DNA from: Vallicoccus soli
GTDB taxonomy: Bacteria; Actinomycetota; Actinomycetes; Motilibacterales; Motilibacteraceae
Direction: 5' to 3'
DNA: 64,000 nucleotides
Assembly: GCF_003594885.1 (NCBI RefSeq)
Contig: NZ_QZEZ01000001.1
Location: forward strand, 868,001 to 932,000
The notes under the pieces are model-generated. The model was not told the origin of the DNA and did no database searches. It worked only from the letters and a program-made list of their open reading frames with translations. How positions within the stretch are numbered: the stretch's first letter is position 1; each line of letters starts with the position of its first letter. The position numbers were made by a program, and so were the translations under genes. Shown piece by piece: positions 1 through 7,568 of this stretch.

Positions 1-226
1 CAACGGCTCCGAGCGCGGCGGGTGGCCGATCGAGGCGACCGACCGGGTGCTCGTGGACGGCAAGGGCTACGGCACGGTCGTGTTCCCGCACACCCGCTGG
101 GACAACTGGCAGACCGTGCTGCACCAGGTGCGCCTGCGCAAGGGCGTCAACACGGTGACCATCGCCCGCGGCACCTGGTACACCGAGCTCGACGCCGTCG
201 ACGTCTGGACCGGCACGAGGCTCTGA
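1..226 (+). CDS. C-terminal end of a carbohydrate-binding-module protein (partial)
   Basis: Only the last 74 codons are present; the gene enters from the left edge, in frame from base 2, and stops with TGA at 224-226. The tail has a Trp-rich strand (TRWDNWQTV), then KGVNTVTIARG, and closes with ELDAVDVW. This is the usual ending of the beta-sandwich in CBM6/CBM35-like carbohydrate-binding modules, where an 'NTVTI..G....LD.V.V' strand pair forms the C-terminus. I infer the parent is a secreted glycan-active enzyme, but its catalytic part lies outside the window. The family call rests on a short segment. Confidence 0.55.
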   Translation, partial: NGSERGGWPIEATDRVLVDGKGYGTVVFPHTRWDNWQTVLHQVRLRKGVNTVTIARGTWYTELDAVDVWTGTRL

Positions 227-355
227 CCGCCCTGCCGCTGCTCCGACCCCGACGGTCACCCGGGCCCGTCCCGGTGCCCACCCGCCCGACCGCCCCGGCC
301 GGCGGCGCCCCGTGCGCCGCCGGCCGGGGTGCGTACGGGGGGTGCCGCGGCACCC

Positions 356-495
356 GTGAGGGGCACCCACAGGCGCGCGGATGAGGGGCACCCCCAGGCG
401 CGCGGATGAGGGGCACCCCCAGGCCGCCGGACGAGGCGTACGGGTGCCTGACGAGGCCTGCGCGCCTCGCGGGGCACCCGTACGGGTGCCTCGCG
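356..495. repeat. Intergenic repeat element, copy A (25-bp tandem units plus palindrome)
   Basis: Three units of about 25 bp (356-379, 380-404, 405-429), each containing GAGGGGCACCC, are followed by a spacer and a near-perfect palindrome at 468-495. A second copy lies in inverted orientation at 11605-11720 and is alignable over roughly 115 bp by eye. In both copies the palindromic end abuts the 3' end of a gene. No ORF here looks real. The rest of the 227-498 gap shows nothing recognisable. Confidence 0.75.
468..495 (-). terminator. Terminator-like palindrome after the alpha/beta hydrolase gene
   Basis: Arms 468-481 and 482-495 pair over 14 bp with one G-T wobble, centred on CCCGTACGGG. It lies 3 bp beyond the stop codon of the minus-strand hydrolase gene. 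No U-tract follows, which is common for actinobacterial hairpin terminators. It is also the end of repeat copy A. Confidence 0.55.
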
Positions 496-498
496 TGG

Positions 499-1155
499 TC
501 ACCGCGGGAGGGGCTCCAGCAGCGAGGCGACCGCCTCGACGACGCCCGCGAGCACGGCGGCCTGGTCGGGGGCGGCGCCGCGGGGGACGCGGAAGGCGTG
601 GTCCGCGGCGGGGGCGGGGCGCACGTCGTACCCGGGCGGGAACTCGGCCGGGGCGCCGAAGGGGTCGCGCTCGCCCTGCACGACGAGCAGGCGGACCCCC
701 GCCGCGGGCGGGAGGGCGAGCTCGGGCAGGCGCGAGCGCTCGGGCCGCCCCGGCGGGTGCAGCGGGAACGCGAGCGCCGCGACGGCCGCCGCGCCGAGCT
801 CCGCGGCCGTGCGGCAGGCGACGCGGGCGCCGGCGGAGCGCCCGCCGAGCCACAGCGGGGCCGGCGCGACGCGCTCGAGCACCTGGGGCACCGCGGCGCG
901 CCAGGCGCGGTCGAGCACCGGGGGCGGGGCCGCCACCCGGCGCCCGGCCACCCGCCACGGCTGGTCGACGAGCACGACGCTCACGCCGCGGGAGGGCAGC
1001 GCGGCGGCGAGGGCGAGGACCTCGCGCCCGTCCGAGCGCCCGCCGGCGCCGTGCCCGAGCAGCAGCACGGCGCGGGGCTCGGGGGCCGGGTGGACCCGCG
1101 CCGCGGCCTCGCCCACGGGCGTCGGGAGCTCCCAGCGGTCCGGCGCGGGCGTCAT
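499..1155 (-). CDS. Alpha/beta-hydrolase of the KANL3/Tex30-like family
   Basis: 218 aa. The protein shows the small alpha/beta-hydrolase layout: an oxyanion strand LLLGHGAGG near residues 30-40, the nucleophile elbow GGRSAGA (GxSxG), a late Asp in QGERDPFG and a His in ADHAFRVP. This matches predicted hydrolases of the KANL3/Tex30/COG3571 type; the substrate is unknown. The ATG at 1155 is chosen because a -10-like TACGGT (complement of 1163-1168) lies 7 nt upstream, suggesting a leaderless mRNA; a longer upstream frame would run into the sigR promoter. It is divergent from sigR. Confidence 0.75.
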   Translation of the reverse strand: MTPAPDRWELPTPVGEAAARVHPAPEPRAVLLLGHGAGGRSDGREVLALAAALPSRGVSVVLVDQPWRVAGRRVAAPPPVLDRAWRAAVPQVLERVAPAPLWLGGRSAGARVACRTAAELGAAAVAALAFPLHPPGRPERSRLPELALPPAAGVRLLVVQGERDPFGAPAEFPPGYDVRPAPAADHAFRVPRGAAPDQAAVLAGVVEAVASLLEPLPR

Positions 1156-1176
1156 GCTCGCGACCGTAGCGAGCAG

Positions 1177-1203
1177 GGGAATCCCCGCGCGGCGGGCCCG
1201 GTT
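1177..1203 (+). promoter_or_regulatory. SigR-type autoregulatory promoter of sigR
   Basis: GGGAAT at 1177-1182 and GTT at 1201-1203 are separated by exactly 18 bp, an exact match to the known SigR/SigH consensus GGGAAY-N18-GTT. The predicted transcript starts near 1210. An in-frame ATG at 1238 preceded by GGGAGG (1221-1226) then becomes available for a longer SigR isoform. Confidence 0.85.
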
Positions 1204-1340
1204 GTGGCGGGTGACCGTACGGGAGGTGCGCGAGTACATGAGAGCAGCGAGTCCCACCGCTCCCCGGAGCGACCTGAACCCCCTGGCCTGGCCCGAGTGG
1301 CCCGCCGGCGGCCAGGTCGTGCGGGGCTCCAGCGGGGCAC

Positions 1341-1346
1341 TACGCT
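1341..1346 (+). promoter_or_regulatory. Housekeeping -10 element giving a probably leaderless sigR mRNA
   Basis: TACGCT ends 8 nt before the ATG at 1355. This spacing would put transcription and translation starts almost together. No Shine-Dalgarno sequence precedes that ATG, which fits a leaderless message for the short isoform. Confidence 0.55.
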
Positions 1347-1354
1347 CGGGGGCG

Positions 1355-1975
1355 ATGACCGACAAGCGCGCTCCCGAGGGGGAGACCGACCTCGAGCGCA
1401 CCCAGCGCTTCGAGCGCGACGCCCTGCAGTACCTCGACCAGCTCTACTCGGCCGCGCTGCGCATGACGCGCAACCCCGCCGACGCCGAGGACCTCGTGCA
1501 GGAGACGTTCGCCAAGGCGTACGGCTCCTTCCACCAGTTCGAGCAGGGCACCAACCTCAAGGCCTGGCTCTACCGGATCCTCACCAACACGTTCATCAAC
1601 ACCTACCGCAAGCGCCAGCGCGAGCCGCAGCAGAGCGCCACGGAGGAGATCGAGGACTGGCAGCTCGCCCGGGCCGAGTCGCACCAGTCGACCGGCCTGC
1701 GCTCGGCCGAGGCCGAGGCCCTCGACCACCTGCCGGACTCCGACGTCAAGGAGGCGCTGCAGCGCATCCCCGAGGACTTCCGCATCGCGGTCTACCTGGC
1801 CGACGTGGAGGGCTTCGCGTACAAGGAGATCGCGGAGATCATGGGCACGCCCATCGGCACCGTGATGAGCCGCCTGCACCGCGGGCGGCGCCAGCTGCGG
1901 GGCATGCTCGAGGACTACGCGCGCGACCGCGGCCTGTCCGCGGCCCGCGCCAGCGGTGGGGAGGGTCCCCGATGA
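1355..1975 (+). CDS. sigR: ECF RNA polymerase sigma factor, SigR/SigH family (thiol-oxidative stress)
   Basis: 206 aa from ATG 1355. Region 2 (about residues 25-95) includes [17 protein letters not shown] and [15 protein letters not shown]; region 4 (about 130-190) includes [17 protein letters not shown] and [19 protein letters not shown]. In actinomycetes SigR/SigH directs thioredoxin, protease and low-molecular-weight-thiol genes under disulphide stress and is held inactive by a zinc anti-sigma factor. That partner, rsrA, follows with an ATGA overlap. The frame stays open upstream: ATG 1238 with its own ribosome site would add 39 residues, like the unstable extended isoform known in Streptomyces. 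The two promoters appear to serve the two starts. Confidence 0.95.
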   Translation: MTDKRAPEGETDLERTQRFERDALQYLDQLYSAALRMTRNPADAEDLVQETFAKAYGSFHQFEQGTNLKAWLYRILTNTFINTYRKRQREPQQSATEEIEDWQLARAESHQSTGLRSAEAEALDHLPDSDVKEALQRIPEDFRIAVYLADVEGFAYKEIAEIMGTPIGTVMSRLHRGRRQLRGMLEDYARDRGLSAARASGGEGPR

Positions 1976-2247
1976 GCTGCGGCAAGCCCCACGCCACCCC
2001 GTGCGCCGAGGTGATGGACCACCTCTACGAGCTGATCGACAACGAGCTCCCGCCGCGCGACGTCGGCCGGCTCAAGGAGCACCTCGACGAGTGCGGCCCG
2101 TGCCTCAAGGAGTACGGGCTCGAGGAGGCCGTCAAGGCCCTCGTCAAGCGCTCGTGCCGCGAGCCGGCGCCCGAGGAGCTGCGCGCCCGCGTGCTGGTGC
2201 GCATCCAGGAGGTCCGGGTCGAGATCCACGAGGTCCAGCAGCCCTGA
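1972..2247 (+). CDS. rsrA: Zinc-binding redox-sensing anti-sigma factor RsrA
   Basis: 91 aa, ATG overlapping the sigR stop (ATGA), so translation is probably coupled. The ZAS motif is present: His37, Cys41 and Cys44 (HLDECGPC) with Cys11 as fourth ligand, exactly the numbering of Streptomyces coelicolor RsrA; Cys3 and Cys62 are also present. In that family oxidation forms a disulphide within this set, releases zinc and frees SigR. A perfect hairpin 18 bp downstream closes the operon. Confidence 0.93.
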   Translation: MSCGKPHATPCAEVMDHLYELIDNELPPRDVGRLKEHLDECGPCLKEYGLEEAVKALVKRSCREPAPEELRARVLVRIQEVRVEIHEVQQP

Positions 2248-2265
2248 CCGCGTGAGCCCGTACGT

Positions 2266-2305
2266 GCCGAGGGGCCCCGACCGTCACCGGTCGGGGCCCC
2301 TCGGC
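2266..2305. terminator. Bidirectional hairpin terminator between rsrA and bL37
   Basis: A perfect 18-bp stem (2266-2283 with 2288-2305) encloses the loop TCAC. No U-tract. It sits between the convergent 3' ends of rsrA (+) and the bL37/DUF5317 genes (-), so it can serve both. Confidence 0.85.
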
Positions 2306-2306
2306 G

Positions 2307-2981
2307 TCACGGTCGCCGTCTCAGGCGTTCGGGCGCTTGCCGTGGTTGGCCTTGCTCTTGGCGCGCGCGCGACGGCGCCGGGCCTTCTTCGCCATGGGGT
2401 GCTCCTCCCAGCCGGTTGCTCGTGGCTCGCGGGCGCGCGGGGCGCCCGTCCGCGCCCATGGTCGCACGCGCGCACAGCAGCGCCGCACCCGCGGCGACCA
2501 GGACGTCCCCCGGGCTCACGACCTCCGGGCGCAGGGGGAGGGGCACGGCGAGCACGTCCGCCAGCCAGGGCAGGCGGGTGGCGGCGGTCAGCGGCTCGTG
2601 GCGCGGGTCCGGGCCCAGCGCCAGCGCCGCCGGGTCCAGGCCGGCCCGGCGGACCGCGTCCAGCGCCACGGGCATGCTGCCGTTGGCGAGCACGACGGCC
2701 GCGTTGAGCAGCAGCCCGAGCCCGAGGGGCACGCTCGCCGCCCGGCGGTCCAGCGCCACCCCCGCCGCGGCGAGCAGCAGGGTGCCGGCGAGCGCCGCGG
2801 TGGGCAGCGGCCCCTGCGCCGGCAGGAGCACCAGGGCGGCGGCCTGCACGAGCAGCGCCCCGACGAGCACCGGCAGCCCGCGCAGCCGGTAGGCCGCCCA
2901 GCCGGCCAGGCTGCCGCCGCGCAGCAGGCCCGCGAGGGTGCCGGCGAGGGCGCAGAGCACGACGAGTCCCATCGCGCCCAT
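2307..2981 (-). CDS. DUF5317 family membrane protein
   Basis: 224 aa as read to the first in-frame stop. The conserved part (residues 1 to about 175) has several hydrophobic segments and the family-like stretches ANGSMPV, TRLPWLADVL and SPGDVLVAAGAALL. The last 50 residues are low-complexity Arg/Pro/Gly-rich and run through the whole bL37 gene in another frame, so the real protein may be shorter, or a frameshift could lie near 2440-2480. Function is unknown. Start ATG 2981; ATG 2972 is an alternative. It diverges from the biotinyl-protein gene. Confidence 0.65.
   Translation of the reverse strand: MGAMGLVVLCALAGTLAGLLRGGSLAGWAAYRLRGLPVLVGALLVQAAALVLLPAQGPLPTAALAGTLLLAAAGVALDRRAASVPLGLGLLLNAAVVLANGSMPVALDAVRRAGLDPAALALGPDPRHEPLTAATRLPWLADVLAVPLPLRPEVVSPGDVLVAAGAALLCARATMGADGRPARPRATSNRLGGAPHGEEGPAPSRARQEQGQPRQAPERLRRRP
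2321..2395 (-). CDS. 50S ribosomal protein bL37 (24 aa)
   Basis: A 24-residue, extremely basic protein: [19 protein letters not shown] followed by KRPNA. Size, the MAK- start and the ANHGKRPNA end match the actinobacterial ribosomal protein bL37, first seen in mycobacterial ribosome structures. It is preceded by a strong ribosome site (GGGAGGAG, 7-8 nt before the ATG on the minus strand). Neighbours (SigR/SigH, RsrA, stand-alone biotinyl protein) are those seen around this locus in mycobacteria. Its coding region lies wholly inside the 3' end of the DUF5317 reading frame, on the same strand. Confidence 0.85.
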   Translation of the reverse strand: MAKKARRRRARAKSKANHGKRPNA

Positions 2982-3054
2982 CCTCGCCCAGTAGGGTCCT
3001 GGCGGGCCGGACGAGGCCCGGCGACGCGCGCGAGCGCCGAGGAGAGGAGCCGTC

Positions 3055-3270
3055 GTGGCCGAGGAGGTCCGGGCCGAGATGGTGGCCAACGTGTTCAAGG
3101 TGGTGGCCGCCGAGGGCGACGCCGTGGCGGCGGGCGACACGCTCGTCATCCTCGAGTCGATGAAGATGGAGATCCCGGTGGTCGCCGAGGCCGGCGGCAC
3201 GGTCGCCCGGCTGGCGGTCCACGAGGGCGACGTGGTCCAGGAGGGCGACGTCCTGGCCGTGCTGGCCTGA
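3055..3270 (+). CDS. Stand-alone biotinyl/lipoyl-attachment domain protein (TB7.3-like)
   Basis: 71 aa from GTG, with GGAGAGGAG about 7 nt upstream. The protein is a single carrier domain with the biotinylation motif ESMKMEIPV (Lys is the modified residue) and the C-terminal EGDVLAVLA half-motif. Mycobacterial TB7.3, encoded next to sigH-rshA, has the same size and context. It may act as a small biotin carboxyl carrier for an acyl-CoA carboxylase encoded elsewhere; no carboxylase is in the window. Confidence 0.88.
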   Translation: MAEEVRAEMVANVFKVVAAEGDAVAAGDTLVILESMKMEIPVVAEAGGTVARLAVHEGDVVQEGDVLAVLA

Positions 3271-3305
3271 GGCGGGCGGGCGGGCGGGCGGGCCCCGGGA
3301 CCCGG

Positions 3306-3332
3306 CTCAAGGCCCGGGCCGTCCCTGCCGAT
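3306..3332 (+). promoter_or_regulatory. FliA/WhiG-type promoter before the PilT-like gene
   Basis: CTCAAG (3306-3311), a 15-bp spacer, then GCCGAT (3327-3332). This resembles the sigma-28 family consensus (TAAA-N15-GCCGATAA; CTCA-N15-GCCGA in flagellated actinobacteria). The GTG start follows 9 nt after the -10 element. The 13 bases CCGTCCCTGCCGA recur at the M23 peptidase promoter. Confidence 0.65.
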
Positions 3333-3341
3333 GGGGCGGGG

Positions 3342-4463
3342 GTGACCCCCGAGCCGCAGGCCGCGCCCGACGCCCCCGCTGCGCCGCAGTCGGTGCAGCC
3401 GTACCTGCGCACCCTCATGGAGGTCGCGGGCGGCTCGGACCTGCACTGCAAGGTCGGCTCGCCCCCGCGGATCCGGGTCGACGGGCGCCTGCGCCGGCTC
3501 CAGGCGGCCACCCTGACGCCGGCGGACACCGAGAACATGCTCACGGAGGTCCTGCGCGAGGACCTGCGCGCGGGGTTCCGGGCCACGAACGAGGCCGACT
3601 TCGCCTACTCGGTGCCGGGGCTGGGCCGCTTCCGGGTCAACGCGTTCCGCTCGCGCGGGTCGGTGGGGCTCGTGTTCCGCCGAGTCAGCGTCGGCGCCGT
3701 GCCCCTCACCGACCTCGGCCTGCCCGCCGTCATCTCCGCGCTGGCGCTGGAGCCGCGCGGCCTCGTGCTCGTCACCGGCCCGACGGGCTCGGGCAAGACC
3801 ACGACGCTCGCCGGGATGATCGACCACGTCAACGCCTCGCGCGAGGCCCACATCGTGACCATCGAGGACCCCATCGAGGTCCTGCACTTCGACAAGCTCG
3901 GCATGGTCAACCAGCGCGAGGTGCGCCTGGACACCGGCGACTTCGCGACGGCGCTGCGCGCGGCGATGCGCCAGGACCCCGACGTCATCCTCGTCGGCGA
4001 GATGCGCGACCACGAGACCGTCAAGGCCGCGCTCGCCGCCGCCGAGACCGGGCACTTCGTCATGTCGACGCTGCACACGACGAACGCGCAGGAGACCATC
4101 ACGCGCATCGTCGACTTCTTCCCGCCGTACGAGCAGCAGCAGGTGCGCCTCGCGCTCGCCGGTGCCCTGCGGGGGGTCGTCTGCCAGCGGCTCGTGCCCC
4201 GCGCGGACGGCGCCGGCCGCTGCGTCGTCATGGAGGTGCTCGTGGGCACCGGCCGCGTCGCGGACGCGATCGCCGACCCCGAGAAGAGCTCGACCATCGG
4301 CCAGCTCATCGCCGAGGGCGGCTACTACGGCATGCAGACGTTCGACCAGCACCTCGTGCAGCTCTTCCGCGAGGGCGTGGTGACGCTGGACGCCGCGATG
4401 GCCGCGGCCACGAGCCCGCACGACCTGGCGGTCGAGCTGCGCCGGCAGGGCCTCGTCGCCTGA
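3342..4463 (+). CDS. pilT: PilT-like twitching/retraction ATPase
   Basis: 373 aa, GTG start placed directly after the FliA-type promoter. It has the full secretion-ATPase motif set: N-terminal PAS-like region (SDLHCKVG), Walker A GPTGSGKTT, an Asp-box region HIVTIEDPIE, Walker B DVILVGEMRD and a His box MSTLHTTNA. The hexameric PilT family depolymerises type IV pili; PilT rather than GspE/PilB is favoured by size and by lack of a tetracysteine zinc region. It is an orphan here, with no pilin, PilC or PilM genes nearby. It converges on the GNAT gene with a 25-bp gap. Confidence 0.85.
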   Translation: MTPEPQAAPDAPAAPQSVQPYLRTLMEVAGGSDLHCKVGSPPRIRVDGRLRRLQAATLTPADTENMLTEVLREDLRAGFRATNEADFAYSVPGLGRFRVNAFRSRGSVGLVFRRVSVGAVPLTDLGLPAVISALALEPRGLVLVTGPTGSGKTTTLAGMIDHVNASREAHIVTIEDPIEVLHFDKLGMVNQREVRLDTGDFATALRAAMRQDPDVILVGEMRDHETVKAALAAAETGHFVMSTLHTTNAQETITRIVDFFPPYEQQQVRLALAGALRGVVCQRLVPRADGAGRCVVMEVLVGTGRVADAIADPEKSSTIGQLIAEGGYYGMQTFDQHLVQLFREGVVTLDAAMAAATSPHDLAVELRRQGLVA

Positions 4464-4488
4464 CCCGGGGGCCGGGCGGTCCCGCTGC

Positions 4489-5046
4489 TCAGGCGCGCAG
4501 GTCGAGCCGCCACACCTCGAGCACCAGCCCCGGCACGGGGGACCAGTCGCGCTCGGGCACCCGCCGGAAGCCGCTGCGGGCGTAGAGCCGGTGCGCCGCC
4601 GCCATGCTGCGCTGGGTGCTGAGCACGAGCGCCGCGCAGCCGAGCGCCCGCGCCCGCGACGCCGCCTCGGCGACGAGGGCGCTGCCGGTCCCGGCGCCGC
4701 GCGCGGCGGGGTCGACGGCGAGCATGCGCAGCTCCGCCTCGCCGGGCCGCGCGACCTCGGCCCACGGCGAGCCGTGCACGCCGAGGGTCACGGAGCCCGC
4801 GAGCCGTCGCGGCGGCCCGGGCAGCTCCGCGACGAGCAGCTGCGCCTGCGCCGCCCGGCGCGCACCGCTCGCCAGCTCGGCGACGTACGGGCTGTCCGGC
4901 GGCGTGAAGCCCTCGTCGAGGTAGGTGCGCGTGGTGACCGCGTCGACGGCGGCGAGGTCGTCCGCGCGCGCCGGCCGGACGAGGACCGGGCCGGGGTGCG
5001 GGGCGTCCCCGTGCGGGGAGGCGGGCGGGGCGTGCTCGGCGCTCAC
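4489..5046 (-). CDS. GNAT family N-acetyltransferase
   Basis: 185 aa. The acetyl-CoA pyrophosphate loop is visible as RGAGTGSALV following strand LRMLAVDP, and the later RLYARSGFRRVP matches the C-terminal GNAT strand-helix. Substrate unknown. It begins 11 bp after the LuxR regulator stop on the same strand, so the two are probably one transcript. Confidence 0.8.
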   Translation of the reverse strand: MSAEHAPPASPHGDAPHPGPVLVRPARADDLAAVDAVTTRTYLDEGFTPPDSPYVAELASGARRAAQAQLLVAELPGPPRRLAGSVTLGVHGSPWAEVARPGEAELRMLAVDPAARGAGTGSALVAEAASRARALGCAALVLSTQRSMAAAHRLYARSGFRRVPERDWSPVPGLVLEVWRLDLRA

Positions 5047-5057
5047 GGCGGGCGAGC

Positions 5058-6056
5058 CTAGGGCCCCGGGGGGAGCACCCCGAGCTCGCGGGCCCGCAGC
5101 ACCGCCTCGAGCCGGTCGCCGACCCCCAGGGCGCGGTACGCCACCTGCAGGTGCTTCTGCACCGTCCGCGGGCTCAGGCCGAGCCGGTGGGCGGCGGCCT
5201 GCGCCGTCGCGCCGCCGGCGACGAGCGCCAGCACCTGGGCCTGCCGGGCGCTGAGCCCGGCCGCGGCGGCCGCCCGGACCCGCTGCGCGTCGTCGGCGAG
5301 GACGAGGACCCGCCGCCCGTCACCGGACCCGGGCCGGGCGCGCACGTGCACGTCGCCGCGCGGCCCGTGCAGCACGCCCACCCCGCCCGTGCCGGCCGCG
5401 CCGGCGACGGCGCGGGCGTCGAGGCGGTGCCGCTCGAGGACCGCGCCGGCGGCGGCGTCGGCGTGCACGACGCGGTCACCGGCGAGCACGAGGACGCCGG
5501 CGCCGCCGGCGAGGGCGGCACCCAGGTCGGCGAGGAGCTCCTCGCGCTCGCGCTGCGCGGCCGCGAGGCGCAGGAACGGCTCGAGCGCGGCCAGCGCGGC
5601 CAGGTCGTCGTCGTCGAACTCGCGGGCCCGGTTCACGCCCCAGCCGCGGACCGTCGCCGGGTCCGGGCTGTGGGCGACGAGGAGGGCGTACGGGACGCCG
5701 AGCGGGTCGAGCAGCTCGCGGCGCATCGGGTTGCGGCCCCAGGCCCTGCCCGCGAGGTCGGCCGCGCGCACCGGGGCGAGCTCCACCCCCGGGCGCAGGA
5801 CCGGCAGGACCGGGTGGCTCCCGAGGAGGGCCCGCATGTCCGGTCCGCCGTCGTCGCGCAGCAGCAGCGCGGGCGCCTCGCCCCGTACGCGCCCGGACCG
5901 GGCGCCGAGGTCGAACTCGACCTCGCCGGCGACCTCGCCCGGCACGACGCGCAGCAGCGCGTCGAGCGCGGCCCCGGTGAGCCGCGCGGGGTCGCGCTCC
6001 TCGAGCAGCTCGAGCCCGGCGGCCACGGCGGCACGGCGGCGCGCGTCAGCGCCCAC
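5058..6056 (-). CDS. LuxR-type HTH regulator with N-terminal sensory region
   Basis: 332 aa from GTG 6056. The C-terminal 65 residues form a GerE/LuxR DNA-binding domain: GLSARQAQVLALVAGG, then RLGLSPRTVQKHLQVAY. The first 250 residues are Ala/Arg-rich with a GAF- or PAS-like feel (LGVPYALLVAHSP and DRVVHADAAAGAVLERH), but no cofactor motif is evident. It lacks a receiver Asp pocket, so it is not a classical response regulator. Leading gene of a likely two-gene operon with the acetyltransferase. Confidence 0.75.
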   Translation of the reverse strand: MGADARRRAAVAAGLELLEERDPARLTGAALDALLRVVPGEVAGEVEFDLGARSGRVRGEAPALLLRDDGGPDMRALLGSHPVLPVLRPGVELAPVRAADLAGRAWGRNPMRRELLDPLGVPYALLVAHSPDPATVRGWGVNRAREFDDDDLAALAALEPFLRLAAAQREREELLADLGAALAGGAGVLVLAGDRVVHADAAAGAVLERHRLDARAVAGAAGTGGVGVLHGPRGDVHVRARPGSGDGRRVLVLADDAQRVRAAAAAGLSARQAQVLALVAGGATAQAAAHRLGLSPRTVQKHLQVAYRALGVGDRLEAVLRARELGVLPPGP

Positions 6057-6223
6057 GCCGCACCCCCCGGTCCCGCACGCCGGGCCCCTCCCGCTGCCGC
6101 CGGCCGGTCCGGGCGCCGCCCGTCCGGTACGTCCGGCCCATGGTGCCCGACGGCGGCTACGCAGTCCTGCGTAGTCGGGGGGCGGACAAGGCGCCGGCGC
6201 CGTTGGCTGGGTCCGCCCGCGGG

Positions 6224-6264
6224 GGGAGGGGCAGCGGACGCACGGGGGGTCCGCTGCCCCTCCC
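6224..6264 (-). terminator. Hairpin terminator downstream of the 65-aa membrane protein gene
   Basis: A perfect 16-bp stem (6224-6239 with 6249-6264) and a 9-nt G-rich loop lie 60 bp after the stop of the minus-strand gene at 6324. The remaining 6057-6323 gap holds no further feature I can support. Confidence 0.65.
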
Positions 6265-6323
6265 GTGCGGCCGCACGCGCCGCCCGGGCGGATGGGCGCT
6301 GCGGCGTCCGGCGCTCGCGCGCG

Positions 6324-6521
6324 TCACGCGGCGAACCGCGACGTGCGGTCGAGCGGGCGCTCCAGGGTCGAGCCGCGGGACCAGTCGTCGACCGGGCGCC
6401 GCGGGGACCGGGTGCCGTAGCCGTCACCGGCGAGGGTGCGGGCGAGGGCCCGCAGCAGGGCCGCGCTCAGGGCGAGGCCGAGGAGGAGGGTCGTGAGGGC
6501 GAGGGCGGTTCCTGTCGTCAT
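6324..6521 (-). CDS. Small single-span membrane protein, hypothetical
   Basis: 65 aa from ATG 6521. Residues 4-25 (GTALALTTLLLGLALSAALL) form one transmembrane helix, followed by a polar, Arg/Ser-rich cytoplasmic-type tail ending DRTSRFAA. Not a family I recognise. Support comes from a clear terminator after it and divergent placement against the GlxA-type regulator; the 93-bp gap between them contains inverted repeats that could be operators. Confidence 0.5.
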   Translation of the reverse strand: MTTGTALALTTLLLGLALSAALLRALARTLAGDGYGTRSPRRPVDDWSRGSTLERPLDRTSRFAA

Positions 6522-6550
6522 GGCAGTGACTCTGCGCCCGTCGAGATCCC

Positions 6551-6593
6551 GCCACGAGTGGCAGGACTGCCGCTCTGCGTCGACTTCCTGCCA
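6551..6593. promoter_or_regulatory. Inverted repeats in the divergent promoter region of the GlxA-type regulator
   Basis: GCCAC-GA-GTGGC (6551-6562) and a wider pair TGGCAGGA (6559-6566)/TCCTGCCA (6586-6593) with a 19-bp spacer lie between two divergent genes. This is a plausible operator for the AraC-type protein that follows. No -10/-35 could be fixed. Confidence 0.35.
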
Positions 6594-6614
6594 ACCCTGT
6601 GGGACCCTTCCGGT

Positions 6615-7568
6615 GTGCTGAGGGACGTCGCCGTGATCGCGCTGCCGGGGGTGGCGCCCTTCGAGCTGGGCACGGTCTGCGAGGTGTTCGGCATCGACCG
6701 CAGCGAGCACGGCGTGCAGCGCTTCGACTTCGCGGTCTGCGCGGTCGAGCCGGGGCGGGTGCCGACGAGCATGGGGTTCGCCCTCGACGTCGCGACCGGC
6801 CTGGAGCGGGTCGCCAGCGCCGACCTCGTCGCCGTGCCCGCGTACCCGTTCGACGGGGGGCTGCCCGAGGCGGCCGCGCAGGCCCTGCGCGCGGCCGTCG
6901 ACCGCGGCGCGCGCGTGCTGTCGGTCTGCTCCGGCGCCTTCGCCCTGGGCGAGGCCGGCCTGCTCGACGGGCGGCGCTGCACCACGCACTGGGCGCACGC
7001 GGACGAGCTCGCCCGGCGCTTCCCGGCCGCGGACGTCGACCCGGCGGTGCTCTACGTCGAGGACGGCCCGGTCGTCACCAGCGCCGGCACCGCGGCCGGC
7101 ATCGACGCCTGCCTGCACGTGGTGCGCAGCGAGCTCGGCGCCTCGGCGGCGCGCGTCATCGCCCGGCGGATGGTCGTGCCGCCGCACCGCGACGGCGGGC
7201 AGGCGCAGTACGTCGAGACGCCCGTCGCCCCCACCGCCGCCGAGACCCTCGAGGACGTCCTGACCTTCATGGCCGAGAACCTCCACCTCGACCTGAGCGT
7301 CGACGACCTCGCCCGCCGGGCGCACATGTCCCCGCGGACCTTCGCCCGGCGCTTCCGGGCCGAGACCGGCACCACCCCGCTGCACTGGCTCGTCGGCCAG
7401 CGCCTCCTGCTCGCCCAGCGGCTCCTCGAGGACGGCGAGGACCCCGTCGAGGTGGTCGCCTCCCGCACGGGCTTCGGCACCGCCGCCGTGCTGCGGCACC
7501 ACTTCGTCAAGCGGCTCGGCACGACGCCGCAGGCGTACCGCCGCACCTTCTGCCGGCGCCCCGCTTGA
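6615..7568 (+). CDS. GlxA-type AraC-family regulator with DJ-1/PfpI domain
   Basis: 317 aa from GTG 6615. Residues 1 to about 185 form a class I glutamine-amidotransferase-like (DJ-1/PfpI) domain: VAVIALPGVAPFELG start, nucleophile-type elbow SVCSGAFALGEAGLL, and VVTSAGTAAGIDACLH. The last 100 residues hold two AraC HTH motifs (LSVDDLARRAHMSPRTF; VVASRTGFGTAAVLRHHF). GlxA-like proteins control catabolic or stress genes; the ligand here is unknown. The next gene starts at TTG in a TTGA overlap, so YihY-like protein is probably co-translated. Confidence 0.88.
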   Translation: MLRDVAVIALPGVAPFELGTVCEVFGIDRSEHGVQRFDFAVCAVEPGRVPTSMGFALDVATGLERVASADLVAVPAYPFDGGLPEAAAQALRAAVDRGARVLSVCSGAFALGEAGLLDGRRCTTHWAHADELARRFPAADVDPAVLYVEDGPVVTSAGTAAGIDACLHVVRSELGASAARVIARRMVVPPHRDGGQAQYVETPVAPTAAETLEDVLTFMAENLHLDLSVDDLARRAHMSPRTFARRFRAETGTTPLHWLVGQRLLLAQRLLEDGEDPVEVVASRTGFGTAAVLRHHFVKRLGTTPQAYRRTFCRRPA

